From: Clostridiales bacterium UBA4362 | GTDB taxonomy: Bacteria > Bacillota > Clostridia > TANB77 > CAG-508 | Reading direction: 5' to 3' | Length of the DNA: 8,281 bases | Assembly (NCBI GenBank): GCA_002393975.1 | Contig: DGSM01000096.1 | Coordinates: 1 to 8,281, forward strand | Shown here: positions 1 to 6,890 of the stretch, in pieces | Numbering within the stretch: position 1 is the stretch's first letter | How the letters are laid out: each line of letters starts with the position of its first letter | The notes under the pieces: generated by a model | The model's input: only the letters and a program-made list of their open reading frames with translations | The model's database searches: none | What the model was told of the DNA's origin: nothing | Position numbers and translations under genes: made by a program

Positions 1-94
1 TGAAGATTGATATGCAAGAATCTACTCATTTCTTATAAAACTTTTCATTCTCTACGCTAGCCATTCGAAATATTAGTAACTCTATTTAAATATT

Positions 95-1255
95 TTAAGA
101 ATATGAGTTAGGCAATTTCTTTTCTAGGATATAAAGATTATTGTTATATTCATACGCCGAAATAACTATATTGTTATTACTTAGCTTTTTTTCATTGTTG
201 CCCTTTTTATAAATAAGTCCTTTATTTGTTTCATATACTAAGCCGTTTTGAGTTTTACCGATAAAATGAGACACATGATTCGCTTCAACTTTAGATTTTC
301 TGAAATTCAAATTACTTTTTATAATTTTATCAGACCCATAAATATATAAGAATTTATCCACACTAAAAGATTTAACATTTGTCAGTTTGTAGATATTCTT
401 ATTTGTTTTTAAATCGACAATATTTAGCTTTTTCTTTTCTAATACTAGAAGCTTATCCTTCAGCAATGCAAAGGATGTGCACGGCTTAGAAATTATAGTT
501 TGATCCCTATGAGTGATAAGATTATAGCGATGTAAATACGAATGATCTGTATAATTTACATAAAATAAATAATCATCAAAAACAATCATTTCTCCTACCT
601 TAATATCATTTAAAAGCGGAGTTACAATATTACCTTCCAAATTAAGGATATAAGCATTTCTATCTTCATCTTTTCTAAATAGAATTTTATTCTTATATCT
701 ATTCAAATATGATACTTCATCTTTACATAGAATCATCTCATTACCATTCTCAATTTTAACAAGCTTTCCATCATTTCGAACATAATATGTAATATCACCA
801 TTCAGGAATTTACCATATGCTATCAAATTAGCATTCGTATTTCCAAGTCTTCTATTTTCGAATTCAACAGATTCCCAATTAGGTGTTAATTGTGAATCAG
901 GCATGCTATTATTTAGGCTGTTTAAAACATTCTCAAAGCTATCCGCTATCTTAGACTTTTTATATTCTTTAATTGTTTGTGATAAATAAACTGCTGTGCT
1001 AGTTAATAACACAGTTATTACTATCAATATTGCGAAAAGAAGTTTTCTTGATATCTTTTTTGAGAGTTTCTGTGCAATTTTCTCATCAAAAAACATATAT
1101 AACAACCAAATTAAGGTAGAGATTACCACAAACAAGATTTTTGACGTTTTTATTATTGACCATCTAATCAATTCACATTGAGCCAGTAGAATAAAGAAAA
1201 ATATTATCAAGATAGTTACTGAATGGGAAATGGAAAATCTAAATTTATTTTTCAT
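95..1255 (-). CDS. Membrane protein with three N-terminal helices and a beta-propeller-like domain (hxs operon, last gene)
   Basis: The 386-residue product has three hydrophobic segments at about residues 11-30, 38-56 and 72-92, then a linker. From about residue 140 to the end it has repeated short beta-strand units of the type 'N-G-x-I-x-Y-Y ... L-x-K-I'. This pattern resembles DUF5050-like or other propeller repeat domains. I see no catalytic motif and no lipobox. The ATG at 1255 lies 7 nt after the hxsA stop, and an AGGTG ribosome binding site overlaps that stop codon, so the gene is co-transcribed and probably translationally coupled to hxsA. With an odd number of helices, the propeller could lie outside the membrane if the N-terminus is inside; that topology is inference. 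It may bind or sense the modified HxsA product or act as an anchor, but no function can be assigned. The gene is certain, the operon membership strong, the fold assignment moderate. Confidence 0.8.
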   Translation of the reverse strand: MKNKFRFSISHSVTILIIFFFILLAQCELIRWSIIKTSKILFVVISTLIWLLYMFFDEKIAQKLSKKISRKLLFAILIVITVLLTSTAVYLSQTIKEYKKSKIADSFENVLNSLNNSMPDSQLTPNWESVEFENRRLGNTNANLIAYGKFLNGDITYYVRNDGKLVKIENGNEMILCKDEVSYLNRYKNKILFRKDEDRNAYILNLEGNIVTPLLNDIKVGEMIVFDDYLFYVNYTDHSYLHRYNLITHRDQTIISKPCTSFALLKDKLLVLEKKKLNIVDLKTNKNIYKLTNVKSFSVDKFLYIYGSDKIIKSNLNFRKSKVEANHVSHFIGKTQNGLVYETNKGLIYKKGNNEKKLSNNNIVISAYEYNNNLYILEKKLPNSYS

Positions 1256-1262
1256 AACACAC

Positions 1263-1799
1263 CTACCGCTTGAAACCTAATGTATCACCAACACTTGCAA
1301 CAGTTGTACCAATATCAGTGCTTTGTAAAACGTTGGCATTAGGTGTATTTATTTCAGGTACTGTAGGTAATTGAGGATGTGGTGGTGGTGGTGGTGTTGG
1401 CGTAACGTTAATATTTCCATCAACAATTGTACCACCCGAGCTATCAACTCCGTTACCATCACTACCTGAACTTCCAGATGCACCACCATTGCCCGTGCCT
1501 CCAGGTCCTCCAATTCTGATATGTGAAGAAGAACCATGAGACCCATGCGTCGTAATACCTGATTGGTGCGATGTATGAGAAGAATGTGATACATGAGAAG
1601 ATGAGTCACTATAACTACCTGATTGATGAGAACTGTGAGAGCTATGTGAACTATGAGTAGCATGTACATCTTGAAAATATACCATTCCTAAAAGCATCAT
1701 CATTGTTCCAACAGTTAATATTTTACTTCTAGGGATATTACCTTCTTCATCATAAAGAAAATTTTCTATGCTTCTCTTTACTTTTGGAAAATCATCCAT
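1263..1799 (-). CDS. hxsA: His-Xaa-Ser repeat protein HxsA, the presumed modified substrate
   Basis: This 178-residue protein is the presumed precursor acted on by HxsB and HxsC. Residues 1-26 are polar and charged, and residues 27-42 form a hydrophobic segment. A V-H-A sequence ends at residue 47, a plausible signal peptidase I site. Residues 49-90 hold ten H-x-S triplets: four ending in HQS (49-60), four ending in HQS (69-80) and two HGS (85-90). Then follow a Gly/Ser/Asp-rich linker (about 97-127), a proline run (134-140) and a C-terminal segment rich in Thr, Val and Asn. There is no cysteine, so lanthionine or sactionine chemistry on it is excluded. The ATG at 1799 overlaps the MORN gene stop by 8 nt and has a GAGGA site 8 nt upstream. 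HxsA families are defined by this repeat next to paired radical SAM genes, which is what is seen here. The chemical modification and final role are not established by the sequence. Confidence 0.9.
   Translation of the reverse strand: MDDFPKVKRSIENFLYDEEGNIPRSKILTVGTMMMLLGMVYFQDVHATHSSHSSHSSHQSGSYSDSSSHVSHSSHTSHQSGITTHGSHGSSSHIRIGGPGGTGNGGASGSSGSDGNGVDSSGGTIVDGNINVTPTPPPPPHPQLPTVPEINTPNANVLQSTDIGTTVASVGDTLGFKR
1530..1655 (-). repeat. Coding His-x-Ser tandem repeat block within hxsA
   Basis: This stretch encodes HxsA residues 49-90, with ten His-x-Ser triplets arranged 4 + 4 + 2. The first two groups each finish in His-Gln-Ser-Gly and are separated by a short Ser-rich spacer containing Tyr and Asp. 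Codons for His and Ser vary between units, so the repeat is conserved at protein level rather than being a simple DNA microsatellite. Confidence 0.85.
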
Positions 1800-2712
1800 T
1801 GTCTAGTTCCTCAACTTTCGTACATGCGCCATTAACCCATTCAGTAGAATAATACTTTTCTTGTGTAGTATATTTAAGGGTACCTTCAGGCTTGTTATCT
1901 TTAAAAGTACCTTCTAAAGAATCACCATTATTAAATTCGTATATACCTTTTCCATTCATTTTATCTTCGTTCCATTCTCCCGAATATGAGCTTCCATCTT
2001 TCCATGTATATTTCCCAATAGCACATTTTTGATTATTATCTAAGTTACCATCGTATTTATCACCATTAGAATAAGCAACTAAACAATCACCATTAAATTG
2101 TCCCTTACTGAATTCTCCTGAATAGACGGTACCATCTTTTAGTGTTAGTCGTGCCTTTGATTGATCGAATTCTTTAATGGTTACAACCAAGTTTATGTCA
2201 GCTGTTTTCCAAATATAAGAACCATTATTCAATTCACCATTTTTAAAAATACCTACTAATTCAGCTCCATCATCTTTAGTAAGTTTTCCTCTGCCTTCTA
2301 TTACATCATTTTTCCAATGTCCACTATAAACATCGCCATTCGTAAAATGAAACGTTCCTTCTCCTACTCTTTTTCCATTTTGAAATTGGCCTTTATAAGT
2401 TCCAAATCTCTTTAAAACTAAGACACCATTTCCATCAATTTTGTTATTTTTCCAAGTTCCATTAAAACTGCTGCCAGTATCTAATTTATAAGTACCTTTT
2501 CCATCAAAAATATCATCTTTGGTTTCACCCCAATACATTCCTTGTTCTGTCTCTAAAACTGTTTTTGATCGTATCGATAAAATATCATTTCTAAAAAATT
2601 TTTGAGGGCTTGAATAAGTATATATAAGGTGGTCTATGCAAAAAAAAGCGATAAAAAATACAATGATAATAAATATTAAAAGGATTATCTTTTTCTTTCC
2701 AAATTTTCCCAT
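1792..2712 (-). CDS. Membrane-anchored MORN-repeat protein in the hxs operon
   Basis: From the ATG at 2712 the protein has 306 residues. Residues 1-8 are basic, about 9-30 form a single membrane anchor, and the rest is made of about nine MORN-type units of roughly 23 residues. These follow the pattern Y-x-G-x-W/F-x-x-x-x-x-x-G-x-G-x-x-x-x-x-x-G, for example Y-S-G-E-W...G-K-G. The basic side precedes the helix, so the repeats probably lie outside the cell. MORN repeats form extended beta structures used for protein or lipid contacts and have no catalytic role by themselves. I chose the ATG at 2712 because a GAGGA site lies 5 nt before it. The alternative GTG at 2724 has no ribosome binding site and overlaps hxsB. 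The gene begins 1 nt after the hxsB stop and overlaps hxsA by 8 nt. A scaffold role for HxsA is inference. Confidence 0.85.
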   Translation of the reverse strand: MGKFGKKKIILLIFIIIVFFIAFFCIDHLIYTYSSPQKFFRNDILSIRSKTVLETEQGMYWGETKDDIFDGKGTYKLDTGSSFNGTWKNNKIDGNGVLVLKRFGTYKGQFQNGKRVGEGTFHFTNGDVYSGHWKNDVIEGRGKLTKDDGAELVGIFKNGELNNGSYIWKTADINLVVTIKEFDQSKARLTLKDGTVYSGEFSKGQFNGDCLVAYSNGDKYDGNLDNNQKCAIGKYTWKDGSSYSGEWNEDKMNGKGIYEFNNGDSLEGTFKDNKPEGTLKYTTQEKYYSTEWVNGACTKVEELDNG

Positions 2713-2713
2713 A

Positions 2714-4105
2714 TCAATCCTCACACCAAGAATATAAAATTTCCATTTCTTGTTTATCCTCTTTTTCTAAAATACTAAAGAGTACATCTAACATTCCTTT
2801 ATATATTTTACATTTATAATTATTGCTTTGCCGAGCAAACACATCACCATCGAGCGCATAGTTTACTACAGGACAGATACCACAGTAAGGTTGATATACA
2901 CAGCCACAACATTCAGGCAAAGCTTCGATAAACGAAGCCGAGCTACATATTTTGCAAGCATTACTGCTTACGAGAGATGTATAATCATCATTTACGGTTC
3001 CTATCTTAAATGATTGATCACCCATTTCAGCTATCATACGACCTTCATCACATGTATAAATATTACCATCATAGTTGAAAGCCATTTGTCCAATTGATGC
3101 ACCACACGGAGACCTTAATTCCATGTAGTTTAAACCATTACCTCTTAAAATTTTACTAAGAAATATACTTGCATGGCCTTCACTAATTTCTATGCCTCTT
3201 TTGTTTAATTCTAAAAGGTATTGAATTGATTGCTTATAAAATTCTAGAAATTCATCTTCAGAATAACCAATATCTTCCCATTTTAGACTAGCAACTCCTA
3301 AAGGTGTAAGTGGTCTAATAAAAATGACATCAAGCTTATTCTCGACATATGCATCAATTATTTCTTTATATTGACCTAAGCTATTTCTAGTTGTTGTTTC
3401 TATCGCACCAACGTTCATCCCTTTATTTCTCAAGTCGTTAATTTTTCTAATAACCTCATCATATGTACCCTTTTTAGAAAACGTATGACGATTATAATCA
3501 TGAACTTCCCTATTACCATCAATTGATGTTGAAATACCAATATTATGTTTTTTTAAAAAATCACTAATATCCTCTGTAAGAAGCAATAGATTAGATACTA
3601 AAGAAAAACGAATATCTTTTGTAATATTTCGATTTTCAATCTCTTCTACAATATATTTTATGATAGCAAAATTCTCTAGAGGCTCGCCACCTTGGAATTC
3701 TATTGTTAGAGCTTCAGCAGGAGACGACAAAAGTATATTTATAGCTCTTGATGCGACATTTTTATCCATGAATCCATGTTTCATCACGCTTTTATCTTTT
3801 GCCTGACAGTAAATACAATTTAAATTACAATTTGTTGTTACGACAAAAATGAAGAGCTGTGTTGCACTTAACATATACTTCTTGGCATAACGAAGAGCAT
3901 TTACTGATGATTCAATAAACTCTTCTTGCGATGTATCAAATACAAAGTATTTACGAGCTAGTTCATCATATCTTTGATGATTTATATGTATGTTATCCTT
4001 TACCAAATCTTGGAATTCTGAATTGGATAAAAATGCATAATTACCAAAGTCATTTGTAATTAAATATCGGTTTTCTTTTCTAATAAAATTAAAATGTGTT
4101 CTCAT
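2714..4105 (-). CDS. hxsB: His-Xaa-Ser system radical SAM/SPASM maturase HxsB
   Basis: This 463-residue protein is a radical S-adenosylmethionine enzyme presumed to modify HxsA in the cytoplasm. The [4Fe-4S] cluster motif CxxxCxxC is at C93, C97 and C100, and the SAM-binding GGEP at 139-142 sits in the family-typical E-F-Q-G-G-E-P. 'S-T-S-I-D-G' is at about 192-197. A full C-terminal SPASM domain is visible: C334, then G347-x4-C352, C399-x2-C402-x5-C408-x2-C411 and C432, enough ligands for two auxiliary clusters. The Asp-Glu-Gly-Arg-Met stretch after C352 and the N-terminal 'T-N-D-x-G' are features I associate with HxsB. The ATG at 4105 has an AAGGG site 5 nt upstream and overlaps the end of hxsC by 17 nt. 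Which residue HxsB changes in the His-x-Ser repeats cannot be read from sequence. Confidence 0.93.
   Translation of the reverse strand: MRTHFNFIRKENRYLITNDFGNYAFLSNSEFQDLVKDNIHINHQRYDELARKYFVFDTSQEEFIESSVNALRYAKKYMLSATQLFIFVVTTNCNLNCIYCQAKDKSVMKHGFMDKNVASRAINILLSSPAEALTIEFQGGEPLENFAIIKYIVEEIENRNITKDIRFSLVSNLLLLTEDISDFLKKHNIGISTSIDGNREVHDYNRHTFSKKGTYDEVIRKINDLRNKGMNVGAIETTTRNSLGQYKEIIDAYVENKLDVIFIRPLTPLGVASLKWEDIGYSEDEFLEFYKQSIQYLLELNKRGIEISEGHASIFLSKILRGNGLNYMELRSPCGASIGQMAFNYDGNIYTCDEGRMIAEMGDQSFKIGTVNDDYTSLVSSNACKICSSASFIEALPECCGCVYQPYCGICPVVNYALDGDVFARQSNNYKCKIYKGMLDVLFSILEKEDKQEMEILYSWCED
2718..2722 (-). promoter_or_regulatory. Ribosome binding site GAGGA that fixes the MORN gene start
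   Basis: On the minus strand GAGGA sits 5 nt before the ATG at 2712. An upstream in-frame GTG at 2724 overlaps this site and has nothing like a ribosome binding site of its own, so the shorter 306-residue product is preferred. Confidence 0.65.
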
Positions 4106-5177
4106 ATTTTCCCTTTACTGGCTCCAAATGCATATTCGTAATTTTCAATGTAGATTTGAATACACCACCACATATACTCTTAACTGAACAAGAATTACAA
4201 GAGTCATTGTACTCTATTTTAAAGCTTGTTATGCTTTTAGAACATATACCCCAATAGCCTTCTTCAACTTTACAAAGAGGAAAATTGTACAATCGTACAT
4301 CTATCCCATTCATTAAAAATAATTTGATTGCATCCTTAGAAGCTTTGAATGCTTCCGAATAATCAATCCATAATTGTTCTCTATTTTTGGCTGCGGATCC
4401 CATCATTTCCATTGCCATAATTTTAACTGAGTTTAATCCAGTAAAATGCATAACAATAAAATGAGCAATCTTAGTCATATTTTTATAGTTTAATCGACTT
4501 ACAACTATACGTAGTTCAACATTTGCCCCGCACGAAAGAAGTTTTTTAATTCCGGAAACCGTTTCATAAAACGCTCCTTGAGTTTGCACTATTGAATCAT
4601 GAGTTGTTGAGTTGTATCCATAGATTGGTATACCGAATTGCATATTACTCCTAATACGCATTTTTAGTTCATCAAAATATTGCTTATTTGAAAAAGTTCT
4701 ACCATTTGTCAATATTTGAATATCAATATGATCAAAATGATCATTAATCTTATCTAAGATTTTCAAAAAACCGTATCCAACAATTGTTGGCTCTCCACCA
4801 GTTAGCGTAAGATGTCTCGTATCACTTGGTATATAATCAATTAACTCAATAATTTCATCCACTGTCATTGAAATATCAAGGTTACGCCAGATTTCAGTAC
4901 AAGGGCACATTACACAATTCTCATTACACTTATTCATCACAACAATTGAATTCTCATTAGAAGATACATCAAATATTTTATATACCTTATTATTCCTGAT
5001 TTCGACAATATCATATTCACTAAACAGCATTACATTTAAATTTGTAAAATCTAAGCCTAATGGAAATAAAGTCACTCCTTCATCACTTATATAGAGTACA
5101 TTTTTCTCTTCTAATAGCAATTTATTCTTAGTTCCCTCACATTTTGCAATTGATGCTATTATTCTTTTATTTATCAT
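4089..5177 (-). CDS. hxsC: His-Xaa-Ser system radical SAM maturase HxsC
   Basis: This 362-residue protein is the second radical SAM enzyme of the pair. The CxxxCxxC motif is at C84, C88 and C91, with an additional C93 just after it. GGEP is at 127-130, preceded by L-T-L-T. The C-terminus has a further cysteine set: C302, C312, C327-x2-C330-x5-C336. This is followed by Gly-Gly-Val-Phe, resembling the HxsC ending 'C-x-x-C...C-G-G-x-F' and consistent with an auxiliary iron-sulfur cluster. Residues 1-75 form a beta-rich N-terminal region before the barrel. ATGA at 5177-5174 overlaps this start with the stop of the A24 protease gene, and a GGGAG site lies 7 nt upstream, so translation is coupled. 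HxsC and HxsB are expected to act on HxsA together; their division of labour is unknown from this window. Confidence 0.92.
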   Translation of the reverse strand: MINKRIIASIAKCEGTKNKLLLEEKNVLYISDEGVTLFPLGLDFTNLNVMLFSEYDIVEIRNNKVYKIFDVSSNENSIVVMNKCNENCVMCPCTEIWRNLDISMTVDEIIELIDYIPSDTRHLTLTGGEPTIVGYGFLKILDKINDHFDHIDIQILTNGRTFSNKQYFDELKMRIRSNMQFGIPIYGYNSTTHDSIVQTQGAFYETVSGIKKLLSCGANVELRIVVSRLNYKNMTKIAHFIVMHFTGLNSVKIMAMEMMGSAAKNREQLWIDYSEAFKASKDAIKLFLMNGIDVRLYNFPLCKVEEGYWGICSKSITSFKIEYNDSCNSCSVKSICGGVFKSTLKITNMHLEPVKGKYENTF

Positions 5178-6199
5178 ATTATTACTCCCATTCTGAATAA
5201 GATAAAAATAATAGCTCCTAAGCTTAGAAATATTGCAAAAGGGAGCTTCCTAACAATTACAACTGTTGGCTTTCCATATTTAGAATGCTCCCAACGTTTT
5301 ATACTTGCAACTTCTTCTTCGGTTAATCTACTTCGCATATCCTCTGTAGAATATTTTGGTAATCCCTTCACACGTGACAATAAGAAATTTGGTATTATCG
5401 TCGTAGAAAGAATCATACCTGGTTTTAAATCCACAGTTGGTATTTCAGAATAATTAAACTTTCTCGAATAATTACGTAGTAGAAGCAATACAATAAGATA
5501 AATATATATAACATAGTTGTTGAAAGTAAAATCTCTTTGATAAAGAATGAGCAAGTCAAATATTGTAACCAATACTAAAATAACTTTGTTTTTGAAGACA
5601 TCGAATTTATAAATAACTGCTGCTAATAATAAATCAGCAATGGCTATTAAAATACCATTAGTAGCCATAAACATTTTAAAAATATAATAAAGAATACTAT
5701 TAACAAGCGTCAGATAAATACTACAAAAAAAGAAACTTTTTATAAACGAGATAACATGTGATACATCTATCTTGTATTTAAAATCTTTTTTTGTAAAGCT
5801 CATAACAATTGATTCTAGACTGACGTATATAAATGCTAATATGAAAGCAATAACAATTACGTATATTGCTGGTGCTATTCCAATGGATCCTTTTGTTACA
5901 TAGAATCTTGCAGGTATAGTCAATAATATAAAAATCAAGAGTTTACTATCTCCGGCTGCCCACAGATTTAATGCATATAACAAAATGCTAATAATCGCCA
6001 TGACTAATCCATTTATTAAAAACAAATATAAATATGGCTGTGCATAAACCCCATAATATAATATGTCAAGAAATATTGAAAGTATCGACAAAACTAAGAT
6101 ATATTTGTTTTGTATCTTTCCAATTTTTATATCAAAGTACGAAAAATAGATACAAGAAAGAAAAAGAATAGTAAGCAGCAATGATTCTAAGACTACCAT
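5174..6199 (-). CDS. A24-family prepilin peptidase-like membrane aspartic protease
   Basis: This multi-pass membrane protein has 341 residues from the ATG at 6199. It has the two aspartates of the A24 fold, numbered here from the alternative GTG at 6202: D24 in F-D-I-K-x-G-K-I-x-N-K, and D85 in A-A-G-D-S-K-L. The classical GxGD motif is therefore changed to AAGD, with the final Gly-Asp kept. There is no N-terminal zinc/methylase domain of the PilD type. Residues about 1-245 are almost all hydrophobic helices. A polar segment (about 250-320) begins D-L-K-P-G-M-I-L and contains S-R-V-K-G-L-P and R-S-R-L-T-E-E-E-V, and one last helix ends the protein. The upstream gene's TGA overlaps the ATG (TGATG), with AGGGAG 8 nt upstream. 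The GTG at 6202 is equally well placed. No pilin genes are nearby, so HxsA or a partner is the likeliest substrate; this is inference. Confidence 0.85.
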   Translation of the reverse strand: MVVLESLLLTILFLSCIYFSYFDIKIGKIQNKYILVLSILSIFLDILYYGVYAQPYLYLFLINGLVMAIISILLYALNLWAAGDSKLLIFILLTIPARFYVTKGSIGIAPAIYVIVIAFILAFIYVSLESIVMSFTKKDFKYKIDVSHVISFIKSFFFCSIYLTLVNSILYYIFKMFMATNGILIAIADLLLAAVIYKFDVFKNKVILVLVTIFDLLILYQRDFTFNNYVIYIYLIVLLLLRNYSRKFNYSEIPTVDLKPGMILSTTIIPNFLLSRVKGLPKYSTEDMRSRLTEEEVASIKRWEHSKYGKPTVVIVRKLPFAIFLSLGAIIFILFRMGVII

Positions 6200-6411
6200 C
6201 ACAAATTCTCCCTAATATTACTTAAATCAATCAAATAATTTTCAAATTCACCTATAGTTTTATTCTCATCATGTTTACACTTTGAAAAATAAAGACAATA
6301 ATAACCATCTCTATAGTTTATACTTATTGTGCAAAATCCCTGGAATGCATGAATTGCTTCGAGTATTTTTCTTTGTTCATATATTGAACTACTTAGTTTT
6401 ATTTTCTTCAT
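6199..6411 (-). CDS. Small HxsD-like protein (second copy, shortened)
   Basis: I start this gene at the ATG at 6411, giving 70 residues. An upstream in-frame ATG at 6465 would add 18 residues that run inside hxsD and match nothing. Residues 4-40 align without gaps to the neighbouring HxsD: Y11 with Y10, L17 with L16, F23 with F22, I29 with I28, and the Tyr-Tyr pair 37-38 with 36-37. The C-terminal E-F-E-N-Y-L-I-D...I-R-E also resembles the HxsD 'L-N-D-Y-x-L-R-E' type region, but the protein stops before the last HxsD helix. The start overlaps hxsD by 23 nt, and its stop overlaps the protease ATG in TGATG. The ribosome binding site is poor (AAGG about 12 nt away), so it may depend on coupling to hxsD. 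It is probably a diverged HxsD paralogue acting with the maturases; function unknown. Confidence 0.7.
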   Translation of the reverse strand: MKKIKLSSSIYEQRKILEAIHAFQGFCTISINYRDGYYCLYFSKCKHDENKTIGEFENYLIDLSNIRENL

Positions 6412-6751
6412 TATCAGACCATGCCTTAAACAATGAATCATCCTCAAATGATTCATTTGATTCATTTATTGAGTTTTCTTCAATAATAGTTGATGAGAAA
6501 GCTCTACCTAACATCAATTGGCGGATTTCATACGTCTCTTTATTAACTATTTCTCGTGTTGCTTGAGCAAGCATTTCATTATTAAATAAATCGTTGAAAT
6601 TCTCTAAAATATTACCTACTTTTGCCCTAACATCCACAATATAGTACTTCTCATCTTCATCTAGATGGATATAATACTGATCAGTAAAATGATACGCACT
6701 CTTTAGCAAGACTGCTTTGCTATAGAGTTTTTTATTATAACTTATTCTCAT
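6389..6751 (-). CDS. hxsD: His-Xaa-Ser system protein HxsD, first gene of the operon
   Basis: This 120-residue soluble protein has the HxsD pattern. An N-terminal strand-helix segment contains L-Y-S-K at 9-12 and A-Y-H-F-T-D at 19-24. Then come Y-Y-I-H-L (26-30) and Y-Y-I-V (36-39). A helical region follows with F-N-N-E-M-L...T-R-E and E-T-Y-E-I-R-Q-L-M-L-G-R-A-F. The last 30 residues are acidic and low-complexity. HxsD is the small fourth partner conserved with HxsA, HxsB and HxsC; it has no known catalytic residues and may help substrate binding. The ATG at 6751 is preferred over an in-frame TTG at 6763 because GGAG lies 6 nt before the ATG and would be internal to the TTG reading. The gene follows promoter 6891-6919 and an approximately 130-nt leader. 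Confidence 0.85.
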   Translation of the reverse strand: MRISYNKKLYSKAVLLKSAYHFTDQYYIHLDEDEKYYIVDVRAKVGNILENFNDLFNNEMLAQATREIVNKETYEIRQLMLGRAFSSTIIEENSINESNESFEDDSLFKAWSDNEENKTK

Positions 6752-6890
6752 CTTTCGCTCCAAAATTCAACATCTCTTAACATAATATTCAAGCTTCATA
6801 AACTAAAAAAGAACTTCCATTTGAAAAATATTGGTTTAGCCCTATAAAACTATTAATACTGTTCAAGAATAACTTTTAGAAATCATAAAA
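6752..6890 (-). other. Untranslated leader of the hxs operon
   Basis: Between the proposed promoter and hxsD lie about 130 nt with no convincing gene. Only trivial ATG-started frames of 5 to 10 codons occur, and none has a good ribosome binding site. I see no strong terminator hairpin, T-box or recognisable riboswitch core. The length leaves room for leader-level control, but nothing specific is visible. Confidence 0.4.
6758..6761 (-). promoter_or_regulatory. Ribosome binding site GGAG that fixes the hxsD start
   Basis: GGAG on the minus strand is 6 nt before the ATG at 6751. The alternative TTG at 6763 overlaps this site, so it cannot be served by it. The N-terminus M-R-I-S therefore is the likely start, and the product is four residues shorter than the longest reading. 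Confidence 0.7.

Noticed and set aside
1..94. Terminator or small gene after the last operon gene
   Set aside because: Only an A/T-rich weak inverted AATATT pair and a 12-codon frame are present; neither is convincing.
996..1181. Plus-strand frame of 61 codons
   Set aside because: It is antisense to the helices of the propeller protein gene, which has full coding support.
1349..1669. A 106-codon minus-strand frame with a run of six histidines
   Set aside because: It lies wholly inside hxsA in another frame. The histidines are the out-of-frame reading of the proline codons in HxsA, and the frame lacks a ribosome binding site.
1263..1799. Classical type IV pilin-like substrate for the A24 protease
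   Set aside because: HxsA has a charged leader and hydrophobic segment, but no Gly directly before the helix with Glu at +5. The protease link is kept only as a hypothesis.
2828..3013. Plus-strand frame of 61 codons
   Set aside because: It is antisense to the SPASM cysteine region of hxsB, where the motifs prove the minus-strand reading.
6282..6566. Plus-strand frame of 94 codons
   Set aside because: It is antisense across hxsD and the HxsD-like gene, with no ribosome binding site and no recognisable motif.
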